Shown here piece after piece: positions 35,795 through 46,819 of a DNA stretch of 64,000 nt. The translations under genes were made by a program, and so were the position numbers. The first letter of the stretch is position 1. Each line of letters opens with the position of its first letter. Where the stretch lies: contig JAVMKO010000003.1 in assembly GCA_032164245.1 (NCBI GenBank), positions 139,613,259 through 139,677,258 of the forward strand. The letters run 5' to 3'. The DNA comes from Sternotherus odoratus (taxonomy: Eukaryota > Chordata > Testudines > Kinosternidae). Under the pieces are notes generated by a model. That model was given only the letters and a program-made list of their open reading frames with translations. It searched no databases and was not told where the DNA came from.

Positions 35795-36160
35795 AATATT
35801 TGAATTTCTCTGCTTTTCTTATTGCAATGCTGTGCTTTATCAGTAACATTTACGTATACAGCTCACGCGTGTGCTCTTCACAGGAATAAGAATTTTAGCT
35901 CCTTGGAGGAGTAGTGGGGACAGGGTGGGGGGTTAAAGGGGAAGGAACAGCAAAGCCAGCTGGGCTCCTCTAGATTCTATTCACAAACCCTCCAGCAAAA
36001 TCAGCACAAGTTTGCATAGTCTGAGACTGCATTTATTTGTGCTCTTTCCCCTTTGATGCTGTAAACTTCCTTATAGGTGTGTTCTGAGGTGAGCAGCTCT
36101 CAGCTGCAGGAGCCCATGGGACTGGCTAGAAAACAAGCAAAATGTGCAGAAGCAAGTAGG
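35795..36160. other. Unannotated sequence
   Basis: No feature recognised. Confidence 0.4.
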
Positions 36161-36165
36161 GCGGT

Positions 36166-36222
36166 CCAGTCTGGTACGCCGTACCAGTAAGCTATTTATA
36201 GCCAGTACGGTGTACCAGAAAG
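36166..36222. repeat. Inverted-repeat fragment ('ggtacgccgtacc')
   Basis: 'ctggtacgccgtaccag' is itself a near-palindrome and is paired across 'taagctatttatag' with 'ccagtacggtgtaccag'. The unit resembles a terminus-proximal piece of a turtle DNA transposon. No TIR ends or duplication can be fixed. Confidence 0.5.
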
Positions 36223-36224
36223 AC

Positions 36225-36685
36225 ACGGAAGGAGCAGAATGTAGGGCCACCCTTCTCCACTCTAAGTATGATGGGGACCTAAGTTAGACATAACATGAGA
36301 CTAGATGAGTGATGACAAACAAGGGGTATGAGAAGAGGGAAGGGAGGGGAAAGCTGACAACAGCAGGATTATGTGGTTGGTTTTGTTTTGATAAATGTAT
36401 GTTTTAAATTCACTTTCTAAGTCGTTAACTTTAACAGTTGTTTGGTAGTAGGCATAGTGGAACATGGGGAACGACGTGTTTTGGGAAGATATATTGGGGC
36501 GGGTACAGAGTAATGGAAATGAATTAGAATCATTTAGTTGAGGGACTGATATTAAATGGAGGTGGCACTATATTTAATATAGTACCACATTACACTACCT
36601 AGCAATGTAATATTTCTAATGCAGTACAATGCACCTTTGACTGCATATAGATCTCTCTCCGGCATATAGGCTTCTATTTCCACTT
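36225..36685. other. Unannotated sequence
   Basis: No feature recognised. Confidence 0.4.
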
Positions 36686-36688
36686 CAA

Positions 36689-36750
36689 GGATCAGGTCCT
36701 CAGCTTGTGTAAAGTCAATGTTGACTTACACCACCCGAGGATCTGACTCT
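36689..36750. repeat. Compact hairpin repeat
   Basis: 'ggatcaggtcctcagcttgt' pairs with 'accacccgaggatctgactc' in inverted orientation around 'aaagtcaatgttgactt'. The ~60-bp foldback is still clear. Confidence 0.6.
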
Positions 36751-36754
36751 GAAT

Positions 36755-37205
36755 CTACTTTTGTTTACCTAGGCAGGCTAGTGTGTGTACCAGCCAATGT
36801 GGATCAACATGTTTGTTACCAGAATCCGTGGGAACATCTGCTCTAATGATTCCATCAGTGCTCTAGGCCTAGGTAACCACCCAACATCACATGCTTTGTT
36901 TCATTTAACAAACTGAGTGTTTTGAAAGAGGTGGGGTTTACCCATGAACAACAGTTATCACAGAATTCCCATGTCATACTGCACTGTATTTACAGCATAC
37001 AACGCCCATTCAGTGCCCTTCTACTCTACTGGCTAAGTCTTTGTTTTTTCAGTACAGATTTAAAGGAGGATTCAAATGGCCAATGTTTTCTCCGTAACTG
37101 GTACAGAGCTTCGTGTTCAGTTCATTGTCACACATTTTATGACTCGGAAGATACGTCTACACTATGGAGACCATTCTGAAGCAGCTATTCCTCCATAGCC
37201 TCATA
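36755..37205. other. Unannotated sequence
   Basis: No gene recognised. 'acgtctacactatgg' near 37153 resembles a TIR-element end but nothing matches it. Confidence 0.35.
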
Positions 37206-37213
37206 GTCTAGAC

Positions 37214-37980
37214 CAGGGGTTCTCACAACAATTTTTTCAGTGGCCTGAGAGTGTGGCCACCAACTCTTGCTGGTGCCTGCTCTCACAGTTCTTCCTAAAA
37301 TAATTAACTTTAGAAAAAACAAATACACATGTCCAGATCATTGTATTTTAAGTAGGGTCCCCCCCCCCAATTCAATAACCAAAATAGTGTAGAACTGTCT
37401 CTACTCTTTACTGGACCTAAACAGAATAGAAACAAAAATAAGGTGATTTTCCTGTTCTTGTCTTTTGTTGTTTCTTTTGCTTTTTCCCCTTGCTTTTTTG
37501 GTTTAGACTCATTAGCTAGTAAGTCTACTGCTGTGAAGAGTGATAGTTGTGTATTTGTTCATCTTTTTCACAGAGGCAGACTTGCTAGCTACATGGGAGG
37601 CAGTGATAAGTCATATTAACACACATACAAATATCACTTTTCATAACAAATTTACTCAGCCCCGGCAAGCTGGGGGACAAATTAAGCCCTGGATGGGGAG
37701 GTGGGTAGGGGCTAGGGGAGATGGATGGGGGCTGGAGAAGGCAGCAGGGACCATGGGTGATGTGTGGGGAGGGGAGAGGGGACGACAACGACTGAGGGAG
37801 TGGGAAAGGCAGCAGGGGCCAGCGGTGATGGGGGAGGGGTGGCAAGCCTGGGGCCAACATCTGAAGCTTGGGATCCAGACTGAAGCCCTGCAGCCAGGGA
37901 CCAGAGCCTGCCACTCCAGGGCTGAGGCTGTTGCTCACCACCCCAGAGCTGAAGCCTGAGCCCCACTGGCCCCAGGGAGG
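37214..37980. mobile_element. hAT element, right end missing
   Basis: The left terminus 'caggggttctcac' is hAT-like. The preceding 8 bp 'gtctagac' (37206-37213) fit the nTCTAGAn/nnnTAnnn preference of Buster-type hATs. 'gtggccaccaactcttgctg' and the later GA-rich and GC-rich stretch (37670-37975, 'ctggagaaggcagcaggga', 'gaagcctgagcccca') match a known turtle element as I remember it. No second 'gtctagac' or inverted terminus follows; the body stops where a CR1 tail begins. Frames of 130-140 codons here reflect low-complexity composition. Confidence 0.65.
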
Positions 37981-37999
37981 TGGGGAACTCACACCAGCT

Positions 38000-38212
38000 G
38001 ATGGCTATTAGCCAGGCTGGGCAAGGCTGGTGTTCCTAACCTATAGTTACCAGAAGCTGGGAATGGGCGACAGGGGATGGATCACTTGATGATTACCTGT
38101 TCTGTTCATTCCCTCTGGAGCACCTGGCACTGGCCACTGCTGGAAGACTGGATACTGGGCTGGCTGGACCTTTGGTCTGCCTCAATATGGATGTTCTTAT
38201 GTTCTTACGTAA
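38000..38212 (+). mobile_element. CR1 LINE 3' end
   Basis: 'gggatggatcacttgatgat', 'cattccctctggagcacctg', 'ggatactgggctggctggac' and the tail 'tatggatgttcttatgttct' reproduce the 3' end of an abundant turtle CR1 subfamily. The terminal direct repeat is of the 'gttcttat' type. About 210 bp remain. Confidence 0.85.
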
Positions 38213-38214
38213 TC

Positions 38215-38490
38215 CAGCTGGGTGAAGCAAACTGCCGACCTCAGCTTTACTCCTATTCAGACTCAGTAAAAGAGCATCTATATAGAGAATATAATCAAAT
38301 GTAACTGCAATAGATTGTGGGGAGAAATTGCTTTACAAGAGTCTCAAAGTCAGGTGAGTTGTGATCATGGAAAAAATGGCAAAATCTATGTATTTAGGCA
38401 TGAAAAGAATCAAAATTCCTCTAAAACCCCCCAGCCCATGAATGGAGGGCTCCCATTTGTAGCTTCCCAGTGCTAGCAATTTCTCTGAAG
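38215..38490. other. Unannotated sequence
   Basis: No feature recognised. Confidence 0.4.
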
Positions 38491-38494
38491 TTGG

Positions 38495-38945
38495 CAGAGA
38501 TTCTAGAAGTGGGTTTAAAAGAAATACTTGAAAGAGGAATAAGAGGGGAATGTGTCATATGGGAAGCAGGAGACTGTTCCAGGTGTAGGGGACATCATGA
38601 ATGAAAATAGGAAGGCACAAATGTGGGAGGATGAGATAAACGGAGGAGAAAAAAAGAGGGTAAGGGGTAGTGAGAGGGAAAGTAGGAGGAAATGATAACA
38701 GAGAGATGGGGGTGCAGGGGAAAGATTGTGTAGGGCCTTGAAGGTGAGGAAAGTTAACATTGTGTGTTAAAATATGCAAAGAGGAAAAAGAGTAGCTGAC
38801 ATTCCTGGAGTGGCAGGAGAGGAAGATTACTTTAGTGTTAGACTTCCAAGTAGACTGGAGAGGGAAGAGAAGTTTGCAATAATCAAGATGAGAGCTCACA
38901 AAAATATGTGAAAGGGTTTAGCAGGGGCTAGAATGGTTTTTGGTG
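38495..38945 (-). mobile_element. Old LINE remnant (reverse-transcriptase C-terminus)
   Basis: Minus-strand translation gives SHLDYC near 38876-38890 and FKALHNLSP near 38728-38745 in a second frame. These correspond to the '(S)RLDYCN' and 'FKALHGLAP' blocks at the C-terminal end of L2/CR1-like reverse transcriptases, in the right order but broken by frameshifts. On the plus strand 'tgtagggccttgaaggtgag' and 'gtttgcaataatcaagatga' match a common sauropsid repeat. No active enzyme is possible. Confidence 0.7.
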
Positions 38946-38949
38946 ATAT

Positions 38950-41770
38950 TAAAGATGAAGAAGCAATGTGATTTAGTGAAAGAATGAATTAATGCTTCCT
39001 ATAGAAATTCTGGCAAAATTAGTTTTGGCTGACGTTTCCGATTTTTTTGCAGGGGGATGGACTCAGGGAGAGCCTTAATTTTTATTTCTATACAAAATCC
39101 TTTTTATTTTTGTTTGTTAAAGGTATTAAAAAAAATAACCCCGGGAGTTTTTCCACTTGGCTTTCATGTCAAAATAAATGTTCAAGCCAGGGAAAGGAGG
39201 GTCAGAAAAAATGGCCAAGTGGCAGTTCTATTCTCCACCTAGTCAGGAGTGGAAAATATTGAATGATCAAATGAAAGTGTCTTAAAATAACGTGAACACA
39301 GATAGAAAAATCTTTAAGGAAATTCTGAGTTAAAGGAAACTCACAGTTCCCCTCTCCAGCCGTATTAGAAGTCTTCAGTATATAGCAGTGAATATATCAG
39401 CCACAGTCACATTGTTATTTCAACATAACTTTTGTATTTTACTGTAACAAGAAACTTAAAAGAAATATTTTTCTCTGAAAGGCACTTCTACTCACACATT
39501 CATCAAGACATTCTTTTCTATCATATCTATCTCCTGTGCACAGCACAGCTCAGCAAAGTCCTCAGATCCCTTACCCAACAAAGTTTTAAAGAAAAAAGTT
39601 CTTTCTACCGCTTCTTTATTAAAAGTAATCTTTATAAGATATTGCATAGGCTAAAAGGTGCTTTGATAACCTATTGGCTATAGGATTTAAGCCAAACCAG
39701 GAAAAAATCCCTTTGAAATAACTTCAGATCCAAAACTGAAACTGTCAGTGACGCTCCTATGAAGCCTTGTCAGCCTGTAAGAACAAAGGAGGCATGGTTA
39801 GTTTTATTATGATCCTGCTTGATTTTTTCCCCTCACAACTTGGAAAAGGACATCTGGTTGAAATATCACCTCTAACCTCATTTTCTGTGTCTATTTTGTA
39901 TGTATGAAGTGAAAACATAGTCGACTTGTGCTAATAAAGAGCGTTGTGTTAAAAATCTTTTAGGTTTTAGAAAATTCTCCAAACAAATCTGCTGAGATCT
40001 TAATATTTCACTAGCAGAAAATAATTTATGATTTTGCTTCATTTGAATATGTTGACCATATGGCCAGGGTTTTTTTAAATGAGTGTCTACAGTTGGATTC
40101 CTCACTCCCTATATAGATACCTAAATGATAGGCTTGATTTTCACCAGCGCTGAACAGCCATGCTCAAAATGGGAGCTAGTAGGTGCTCTGCACACACACA
40201 GCACAGAAAATAGAAACTCAGGAACCTATTCTGAAAACTTTTTATCTGTGTGACACAACATCTGATGGGGCTTGTTACTTCTGTCAGTTATACTTGTGTA
40301 AATTGAGTGCAGTTTCACTGACGATAATAGAGCCACACTAGTGTAAATCTAGTGAAGGTGAGAGGAGAATAACGTGTAAAATGCAAGTGCCTCAATTTAG
40401 GAAAGCATTTAAGCATGTTTGTAAATCCAACTGGCAAGTTTATGCATGTGCTGAAGTGTTTTGCTGTATAGGGTTTAGAAGTACTGTACATGCACTAAAT
40501 TGATTAGTGAGTAGGTTGAGTAGATAGGTGAGCAGACATTTGGGAGACAAGTTCAGAGAGAGGGAGAGAAAATAAATAAATAGCTTGAAACTTTGTGTAA
40601 GATATGGAAGGAGAGTATTTGGATCCCAGGTTTTGGTTTAGACCTTCCCAGAATTAGAAGCCTACTGCGAAGTTTAAATCTGGATTTGGAGATGAACTTT
40701 CCAAAATTCAGGCATGTCCAGGTTGGACAGCTGGTTCACCCTGGTTGTAGTTTATTTACACCTGTTCAAAATGAATAAAAAACACTTCTGTTTAGACTAA
40801 CAGAGGTTTAAATGCCTACCCAAGATACAAGGCAGTGAAGAATGAAGCCCATCAATTTTGGTTTGGGTCCATCTCCAGAAATATGATAGAAATGTAATTA
40901 ATTCAGTAAACTGGCAAGAAGATAAGATATAGAAATAAAAAAGATGCTAATTAGTACATATGAGTCATAATTTAGAAAAATATGTATTTTCAATAATCAT
41001 TGGTCAACTGTCATAGGGTACATTTATGAATAATTTTTAAATGTTTAAAGAGGTGAAAGCGTGTTACAGACTGTAGCATGTGAATAAAGATGGTTATCAC
41101 ATCAGTAGGTGAGTTGTAGATGTTTATAAGCAATCTGCTAAATGATCTGTTGATCTCTTAAGGAGACGGGTGTGAATCAGATTAAACAATCTATTGATCT
41201 GTTAAAGACATGGGCGGGAAATTAAGTTTTACATCTCACAGAAAATTACATGATAGAAAAAAAAATAGAAATTTCTCACAAAACAAAATTCTAAATTTTT
41301 GAATTGATGGAAATGCTGCTTTGATAAAATTGAAACATTTCATTCCAATTTTGTGTTTTATTTTATATTGTTATATAATATACAAATTTAAAGATGGGAA
41401 TGAAAAGTAATTTTAAAATGGAAAATCAAAATATTCTGTTCTGAAAATGTCAAAATAGTTTACTACTTTTTTAAAAGTGAAATTTCATGGAAATTGACAC
41501 TTTCCATGACGCATCCCACTTTTTTGATGAATAAGCATTTTTGTCTCAGAACATTTGACCTGCTGTGTTCAATAACCAGTTATGACAATCAATTAGCCAT
41601 TTATTAAAATTATTATGAACTGTTATATGTATACCTTTAAAATAAAGTGTGACCTCACTATTACTAACAGGAAAGATTTTGTTTTTAAAATGATTTTCAC
41701 ATTACACTGGTAAAGTTTTGATTCCTGACAGACTAACTAGAACCCTTAAGATGTTCTTGTGAGCTGGGAT
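38950..41770. other. AT-rich; several weak repeat traces
   Basis: No gene recognised. 40130-40190 and 40242-40372 hold arms resembling the short hairpin repeats. 41255-41540 is an AT-rich series ('gaaacatttcattcc', 'aaaatgtcaaaatag') like that at 29.3 kb. An imperfect ~55-bp direct duplication around 'ttgatctgttaaagaca' occurs at 41140-41215. Confidence 0.35.
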
Positions 41771-41774
41771 TTTA

Positions 41775-42098
41775 GGCTACATCTATGGCATAAGGTAGGG
41801 GTGTGATTCCCAGCTCACGTGCACATACTCACGCTAGCTCTCATTGAGTTTAGCATGAGCATAAACAGTAGTGGAGCTGTAGTAGCATGGGCAGTAGCAG
41901 TGGAGGCACAGATTAGTTGTATTGAGCACAAACTTGCCTGAAACCAGTGGGTATGTAGGTGGCATGGCTAAGCCGTGCAGCTGCTGACCATGCTACTGTG
42001 GCTATGCTGCTATTTATACTTGTACTAGTCTTTACTGAGCTACTCTGTGTGTACAGGAGCTGGGTATCACAACCCTAGATCATAGTATGGACATAGCC
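41775..42098. mobile_element. TIR element with long imperfect inverted repeats (324 bp)
   Basis: The left end 'ggctacatctatggcata' and inverted right end 'ggctatgtccatactatg' begin inverted repeats that stay recognisable for about 50 bp ('ggggtgtgattcccagctc' against 'gggttgtgatacccagctc'). Both arms continue towards 'tagct'. No matching target duplication is seen and no transposase is present. Confidence 0.75.
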
Positions 42099-42099
42099 C

Positions 42100-42480
42100 A
42101 AGTAGATTAAAAGGCACTGGAAGCCCTTTCTGAGTAGGAAATACTGGCATAAGGCAGCTTTAAATGCATTGGCTGATGCAGGCCTCTGGTCTCCAAAGCC
42201 TTCCTGCCAAATTTCTGGCAAAGGTGGACTGGGTTCCTGATCACTTCTGTTATGTGCCAAGATTGGGGCCACATGTTTGCAAGTCATCCTGGGCCCCAAT
42301 AACCTACCTAGAAATCAGAAGAGTATGACTCATTGGGACATTTTCTACAAAATGTTTTGTTGTGGAAAAATACTATTTTATTGGAGCTGAACTGTTTTGC
42401 ACGGCAGATGTGTGGAGTTCAAAACATCTCCGTGCCTCTCTTTCTCTTCACAGCCTTTATCTATTTTGTTTCTTTAGATT
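42100..42480. other. Unannotated sequence
   Basis: No feature recognised. Confidence 0.4.
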
Positions 42481-42484
42481 TGGG

Positions 42485-42600
42485 TCTGGGGTCATCTGTA
42501 GCTGTGGGTAAGAACAGTGCTTAGCACAATGAGGTCCCACTGTTGGTTGGTGCCTCAAGGGCACTACTGCAATACAAATACATAACAATGTTTTTGGTGA
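42485..42600 (+). mobile_element. LINE 3' tail (common sauropsid family)
   Basis: 'gtgcttagcacaatgaggtc', 'ttggtgcctcaagggcacta' and 'ctgcaatacaaatacataac' match the 3' end of a very common turtle/crocodilian repeat with the canonical form 'gcgcctagcacaatggggtc' ending in 'aatacaaataataaat'. It may belong to the same family as the remnant at 38.5 kb; that link is inference. Confidence 0.7.
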
Positions 42601-42610
42601 AAAATATTTA

Positions 42611-42795
42611 CAGGCAAGTCACATCTTACGCGCATTTAACATGCGCGATTTTAGCTTTACGTGATCAGTAAAAAAGAAAGAAAGAATAGGGGAAGAAAAA
42701 AACCCACACTGCCATTAAGTTCAATGGGTTTTGGCTATATGTGATTTCCACAGTAATCGCAGAATTGAACCCTTGCGTATGACGTGACATGCCTG
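42611..42795. mobile_element. Tc1/mariner-type MITE (185 bp)
   Basis: The left end 'caggcaagtcacatcttacg' matches the inverted right end 'caggcatgtcacgtcatacg' at 17 of 20 positions. TA dinucleotides flank both ends (42609-42610 and 42796-42797). 'ttacgcgcatttaacatgcg' inside is typical of an abundant turtle MITE. No transposase is present. It sits immediately after a LINE tail. Confidence 0.85.
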
Positions 42796-42852
42796 TATTT
42801 TTACTCTCTTTATAGAGATATTTTCATGTAACATATGGAGATATACCTATCT

Positions 42853-43022
42853 CAGAGAGCTGGAAAGACCTTGAAAGGTCAGCAAGTCAAGTCCAGTCCC
42901 CTGCCTACACGAGCAGGACTAAGTACTGTCCCCAGACAGATTTTTTGCCCCAGATCCCTAAATGGTCCCCTCAAGGATTGAACTCACAAACCTGGGTTTA
43001 GCAGGCCAATGCTCAAACCACC
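42853..43022 (-). mobile_element. Turtle tRNA-derived SINE, 5' head damaged
   Basis: On the minus strand: 'tttgagcattggcctgctaa', then a B box 'gttcaatcc' (complement at 42975-42985), then 'atttagggatctggggcaaa', then a CR1-like tail 'tgacctttcaaggtctttcc'. The upstream 'gggatagctcag' that carries the A box is missing or unrecognisable beyond 43022. This is the mirror defect of the copy at 13.8 kb. Confidence 0.88.
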
Positions 43023-43024
43023 TC

Positions 43025-44160
43025 CTCCATTGGAATCCATTCTTTGAGGTGATGTGCCCAAAGATTTCTTTCTTTCCCCCTGGGTGGCGCAGAGGGGCTT
43101 TGCATTATACTGCCCAGACTTTGGACCAGAGAAGAATAATTTGATCCCTGGTTTGCAACTGTAATCTTCCTAATTCCACCACCCATCCCCTACAGTATAC
43201 CTACAAGACTACTACAGCCTTCTTAATAGTCTTCACCAGTTCCCCAAAGTAAGCAGTAACATGAAGAGTAAACAAGTTTGATGCTAGTTACAAATTTAGA
43301 AGCTGTGAAATGTCAGCAGACTTCTGTTTGTATCTTTTCTTGCCAGTTCAGGGAATCAGGAGTTCACTACTGGAAAGGACTGGAGTTTCTTTGATTTCAG
43401 AGGCTGATAATAAAAGACACAGGAAGGACCCCTTCAAACTACAACACTGTGTACTTAAAGCCTGTCTAAACAAAGGTTGAAGGTTGGAGGGAAAATCCAG
43501 GTAAAGGTAAGGTAAATAGTATAATCCGGCTCTAGTAACCACAATACAGGTCCACCACTACTGGCCCACAATTAAACCTCTTGTGCCTAAACTGGTCTTA
43601 AATCAACAAGATATCTTAATGTTCTGGAAAACTTATTTGATAAATGTGCTGAGAAGATTGAGCTTGCATTAGGTTTTTTTAATGCAGGCTAAAGTGTGTG
43701 TGGCTACATTTTGCAAAGGCAGACTAGTCTCATATGCCAAAAAAGTAGCTGTTGAAAATAAGAGGGACTAGTTAGGCAATTGTTCTCTGCAAAATGGCCA
43801 AAGTGGGCGGCATCCATCGTTGAACAGTGTTCTGCATTTGGGCAGAATGTGACCAGCAACCCTTGCTTGGATGTGTACCCTAATCCCATCTCAGAAAACC
43901 AGGAAATGCTTACAGAATTGGGGAGGTGAAAAAGCATGCCAAGCTAAAACTGTCTCAAGTTTAGAGGTCAAGTAAAAGTAATGTAAATGCCTGACTGTTA
44001 ATACTCCTTAAGATCTTTCTGTTGTAAGAGAGAATGCTACGAATCATGAGATGACATAGTTTACATATTGTAATAACAATAGGTGGCCATTTGGAAATGT
44101 GGTACATAGCTTACCAGCTCGGAATGTCATCATCACCATGGGGGAGATCATTCACTCTGG
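43025..44160. other. Unannotated sequence
   Basis: No gene or named repeat. A faint tRNA-like arrangement at 43083-43165 is treated as rejected. Confidence 0.4.
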
Positions 44161-44161
44161 T

Positions 44162-44385
44162 AGTGCCTAAAGGCCCAGTCAGGAAGAGGGTCCCATTGTG
44201 GAAATGTAGGGCCTAATTCTGCAGTTTTTTGTGCATGGGCCGACTGCAGTGCCTACATGGGAGCATTTGTGGGATTTAAATCAATGGAGACTGTATGTGG
44301 GCATCACAGTCCACCCCTGCACAACAAATTGCAGACCCTGAGCCATAGCCAGAGACAGTCCCCGTCCCAAATTGCTTTCAGAACT
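44162..44385 (-). mobile_element. LINE-tail relic interrupted by a short hairpin element
   Basis: 'agtgcctaaaggcccagtca' and 'gagggtcccattgtgg' begin the inverted form of the common LINE repeat. The next expected block, 'agacagtccccgtcccaaat', appears only at 44353. Between them (about 44203-44340) lies an insert whose ends 'gggcctaattctgcag' and inverted 'agggtctgcaatttg' are partly complementary. Confidence 0.55.
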
Positions 44386-44389
44386 CAGA

Positions 44390-46730
44390 CCCTCTGCTCT
44401 TACCATTTGAGGTAAAGGGGAAATTCCTTTAGGTGCCGGCATTATAGGGCCTACAGCACAGTAAATGGAGTAGTTATGCTTCTGTTCCAGCAGAGGGCAG
44501 TGGTTCGTGCTCTCTCCCACACAGACACCTCATATCATGGCAATATGTTAGCTGACTGATGTTCTGCTCACATGTAATGTAAGAGACAATATACTTTAAA
44601 AAATGTTATTTAAAACGGATGTGAAGTTGTCGGCTTACCCACATTTGCATGGTATTTACCAATAAAAGAGAGAACTAGATAAAAAGTAATATACATTACA
44701 AGCATATATTCCCAGAGTCAATTGTGTAAATCTATTATTTTCATGCAGTAGCTGCTTGCTAGCTGAATCATGTACACAGATAAAAACCTGGCAAGTAATC
44801 AATTGCAGGTAAATAAGCATTAGGGTGGGCTACAGAATTATTTTCTGAACCACTCAGCACACCACTAATTTGTAATTTTTTTATTGCACAGCTTTACAAT
44901 GCTTTTATATCCTGCCAATCCAGCATGCCTCATCACAGAGGACCTCAGTGCAAGTTAAAACATTTCAACAGCTTTAGTGGAAAATTCACCATACACGTTT
45001 ACAGCTACGTGACTTCTGCAAGCCACCTCATTTATTCCTTTTCAGCTCCTTAATTATTTGAACTTTGAAGATAAGTGAATTATTTTTCTATTTTCCTGCC
45101 TTGCCTGGAAGGTGAGGAGTATGTGACTGCACAAGTTTGGCATGCCAATCTCTTAGAGGAAATGAGTCGACTGCAGATGCCTTCTGTCAACATTAACAAA
45201 CTAGATGAAACATGTCTCTATCCCGAAGTAAAACTACTGCCACCCTAGAGAGGAGGGGCGGAAAATCCATTCCAATTCCATCCCCATTTTCATACTGGTT
45301 TTTACTACACAAATGTGTCATAAACTGACTGAATAGCACCCAACCCCTTTGGGAACTCTTTTTCGAGAAAAGGACTAGGCTGGGTTGGAAGTTTTCATTG
45401 GAAGATTGGGATTTTGACTAAATGCAATTTTTCATTGCAAGCCGTTGCTTTCGTGGACAAATTTTGATTCGCCCGCCCCCATCAAAATACCAAACAACCA
45501 GCCTGTGTAGATGTAGTCTGCCCAAGGGGGCTGGCCTATAGGGCAGAATGGGGGCACGAGGCACTCGTACTATAACGAGGCACCACAGTGGCATTTTCAA
45601 ATTGAACTATTAAAAAGTCCGCACCAGACATCTTCTAACAAGGAAAGACTTGACTACAGCATCGGCTGCTTTTAGAAGCGGCATCAGGAGAAGGGGCATA
45701 GAAGATATGCTTGCCCTGAAAGCCCCCCAGAGCCAGGATTTTGGGGATTTATGGGCCAAGCAGGGCATCCAATTTCCTCCTAGCAGTGCCTGGGGGCAGC
45801 TCTTTACAGCCTCAGAAGTCCCAAAGATTTTAGCAGTTCTAGACTCGGATCTCTTTGGGGGAAAGAGTGGGGGGTGGAAGGAAATGAGAGAAAAGGGAAA
45901 GGGAAGGCTTACATGGGTGCTGAGATAGTGGACAATCCCCAAAGATACCCTCACACCGCTGGCCTCAGGGCCATCAGAGTGATTGATCACATGATTGATC
46001 ACTAGGTCTCATCCCGAATACCTGCTGGGACGCACCTCTGCTATCTGAAGAGCTGCAGAGGAATAGAAGAATCCCCTTGGGTTATGATAGATACCTAGCC
46101 TCAGACGGGGCAGGCGGGCAGCCCAGTGATTTTGGAGGGAGTCTGTTACCCTGGAGAGTTATGAGGATAGACTGTTAGTTTAGAAAAAGCAGCAAAAAAT
46201 GCTGGGCAAAAGGGGTGTCTGGGAATAGTTTGTAGAGGAAGGAGAAAAGATACAAAAATATAGAAAGCAGGGTCACTTTTTCTAGGCTGGCCTGGAGTGG
46301 ACGGATGTGCAAATGTTAAAGGAGCCAATGAGTTTATAGACTGCAAAGGATTTTTTTCAATGCTCATTGAAATGAATTGGAACCTGGAGGCTGTGTACAT
46401 TGTTAGCCTATGCAGCTGCAAGACAATATCCATTAACCTTGTGCCCCCCGCTCATGTCTGTCCCCCCACAGATGTTGTTTGTTACATTTACTTGCGTCAG
46501 CTTATGCTTCAACCTTAAAGGGCAGATTTGGCATGCAGGGGAAGTAGGCATGTGGAAATTTCTTCCTTGGTTATGAGGCAAGGATGATCTTTTCCTATGG
46601 GTCTGTACTACACTCAGCCCAATTGGATCTTGATGCTGATTAGTGGCTTGAATGCTACAGTAATGCAAAGAGTGAATAATACTTATATTCAGCTTACATG
46701 TTGTTATACCTGTTGGTTTCTCATTCTGGC
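44390..46730. other. Unannotated sequence
   Basis: No gene recognised. The opposed frames at 45610-46002 (minus, 130 codons) and 45650-45928 (plus) occupy the same DNA without recognisable motifs. Confidence 0.4.
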
Positions 46731-46734
46731 AAAA

Positions 46735-46815
46735 AAATTTAAAGGCATTTAAGAGATGCAGGAGCTAAAGGGTCTTAGGCTCCTAAGTCTCACAGGTATT
46801 TTTGAAAAAGTTACC
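46735..46815. repeat. Hairpin repeat fragment
   Basis: 'aaaggcatttaagagatgca' and 'taggctcctaagtctcacag' then 'gtatttttgaaaaagt' fit the 'taggcacctaa' type of short palindromic repeat. Confidence 0.45.
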
Positions 46816-46819
46816 CTAT

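Noticed and set aside
37540..37992. Paired 135-139-codon frames on both strands
   Set aside because: They fall in the repetitive GA/GC-rich body of a hAT element.
38555..38899. Possible gene for the 114-codon minus frame
   Set aside because: The SHLDYC motif and the FKALH motif in another frame show it is a frameshifted LINE reverse-transcriptase remnant, not a host gene.
43083..43165. Possible tRNA-derived element ('tggcgcagagggg' ... 'tttgatccctgg')
   Set aside because: A- and B-box-like strings are weak, no cloverleaf can be drawn, and there is no tail or duplication.
45610..46002. 130-codon minus frame opposite a 92-codon plus frame
   Set aside because: Two frames on the same DNA without motifs or splice-site support.
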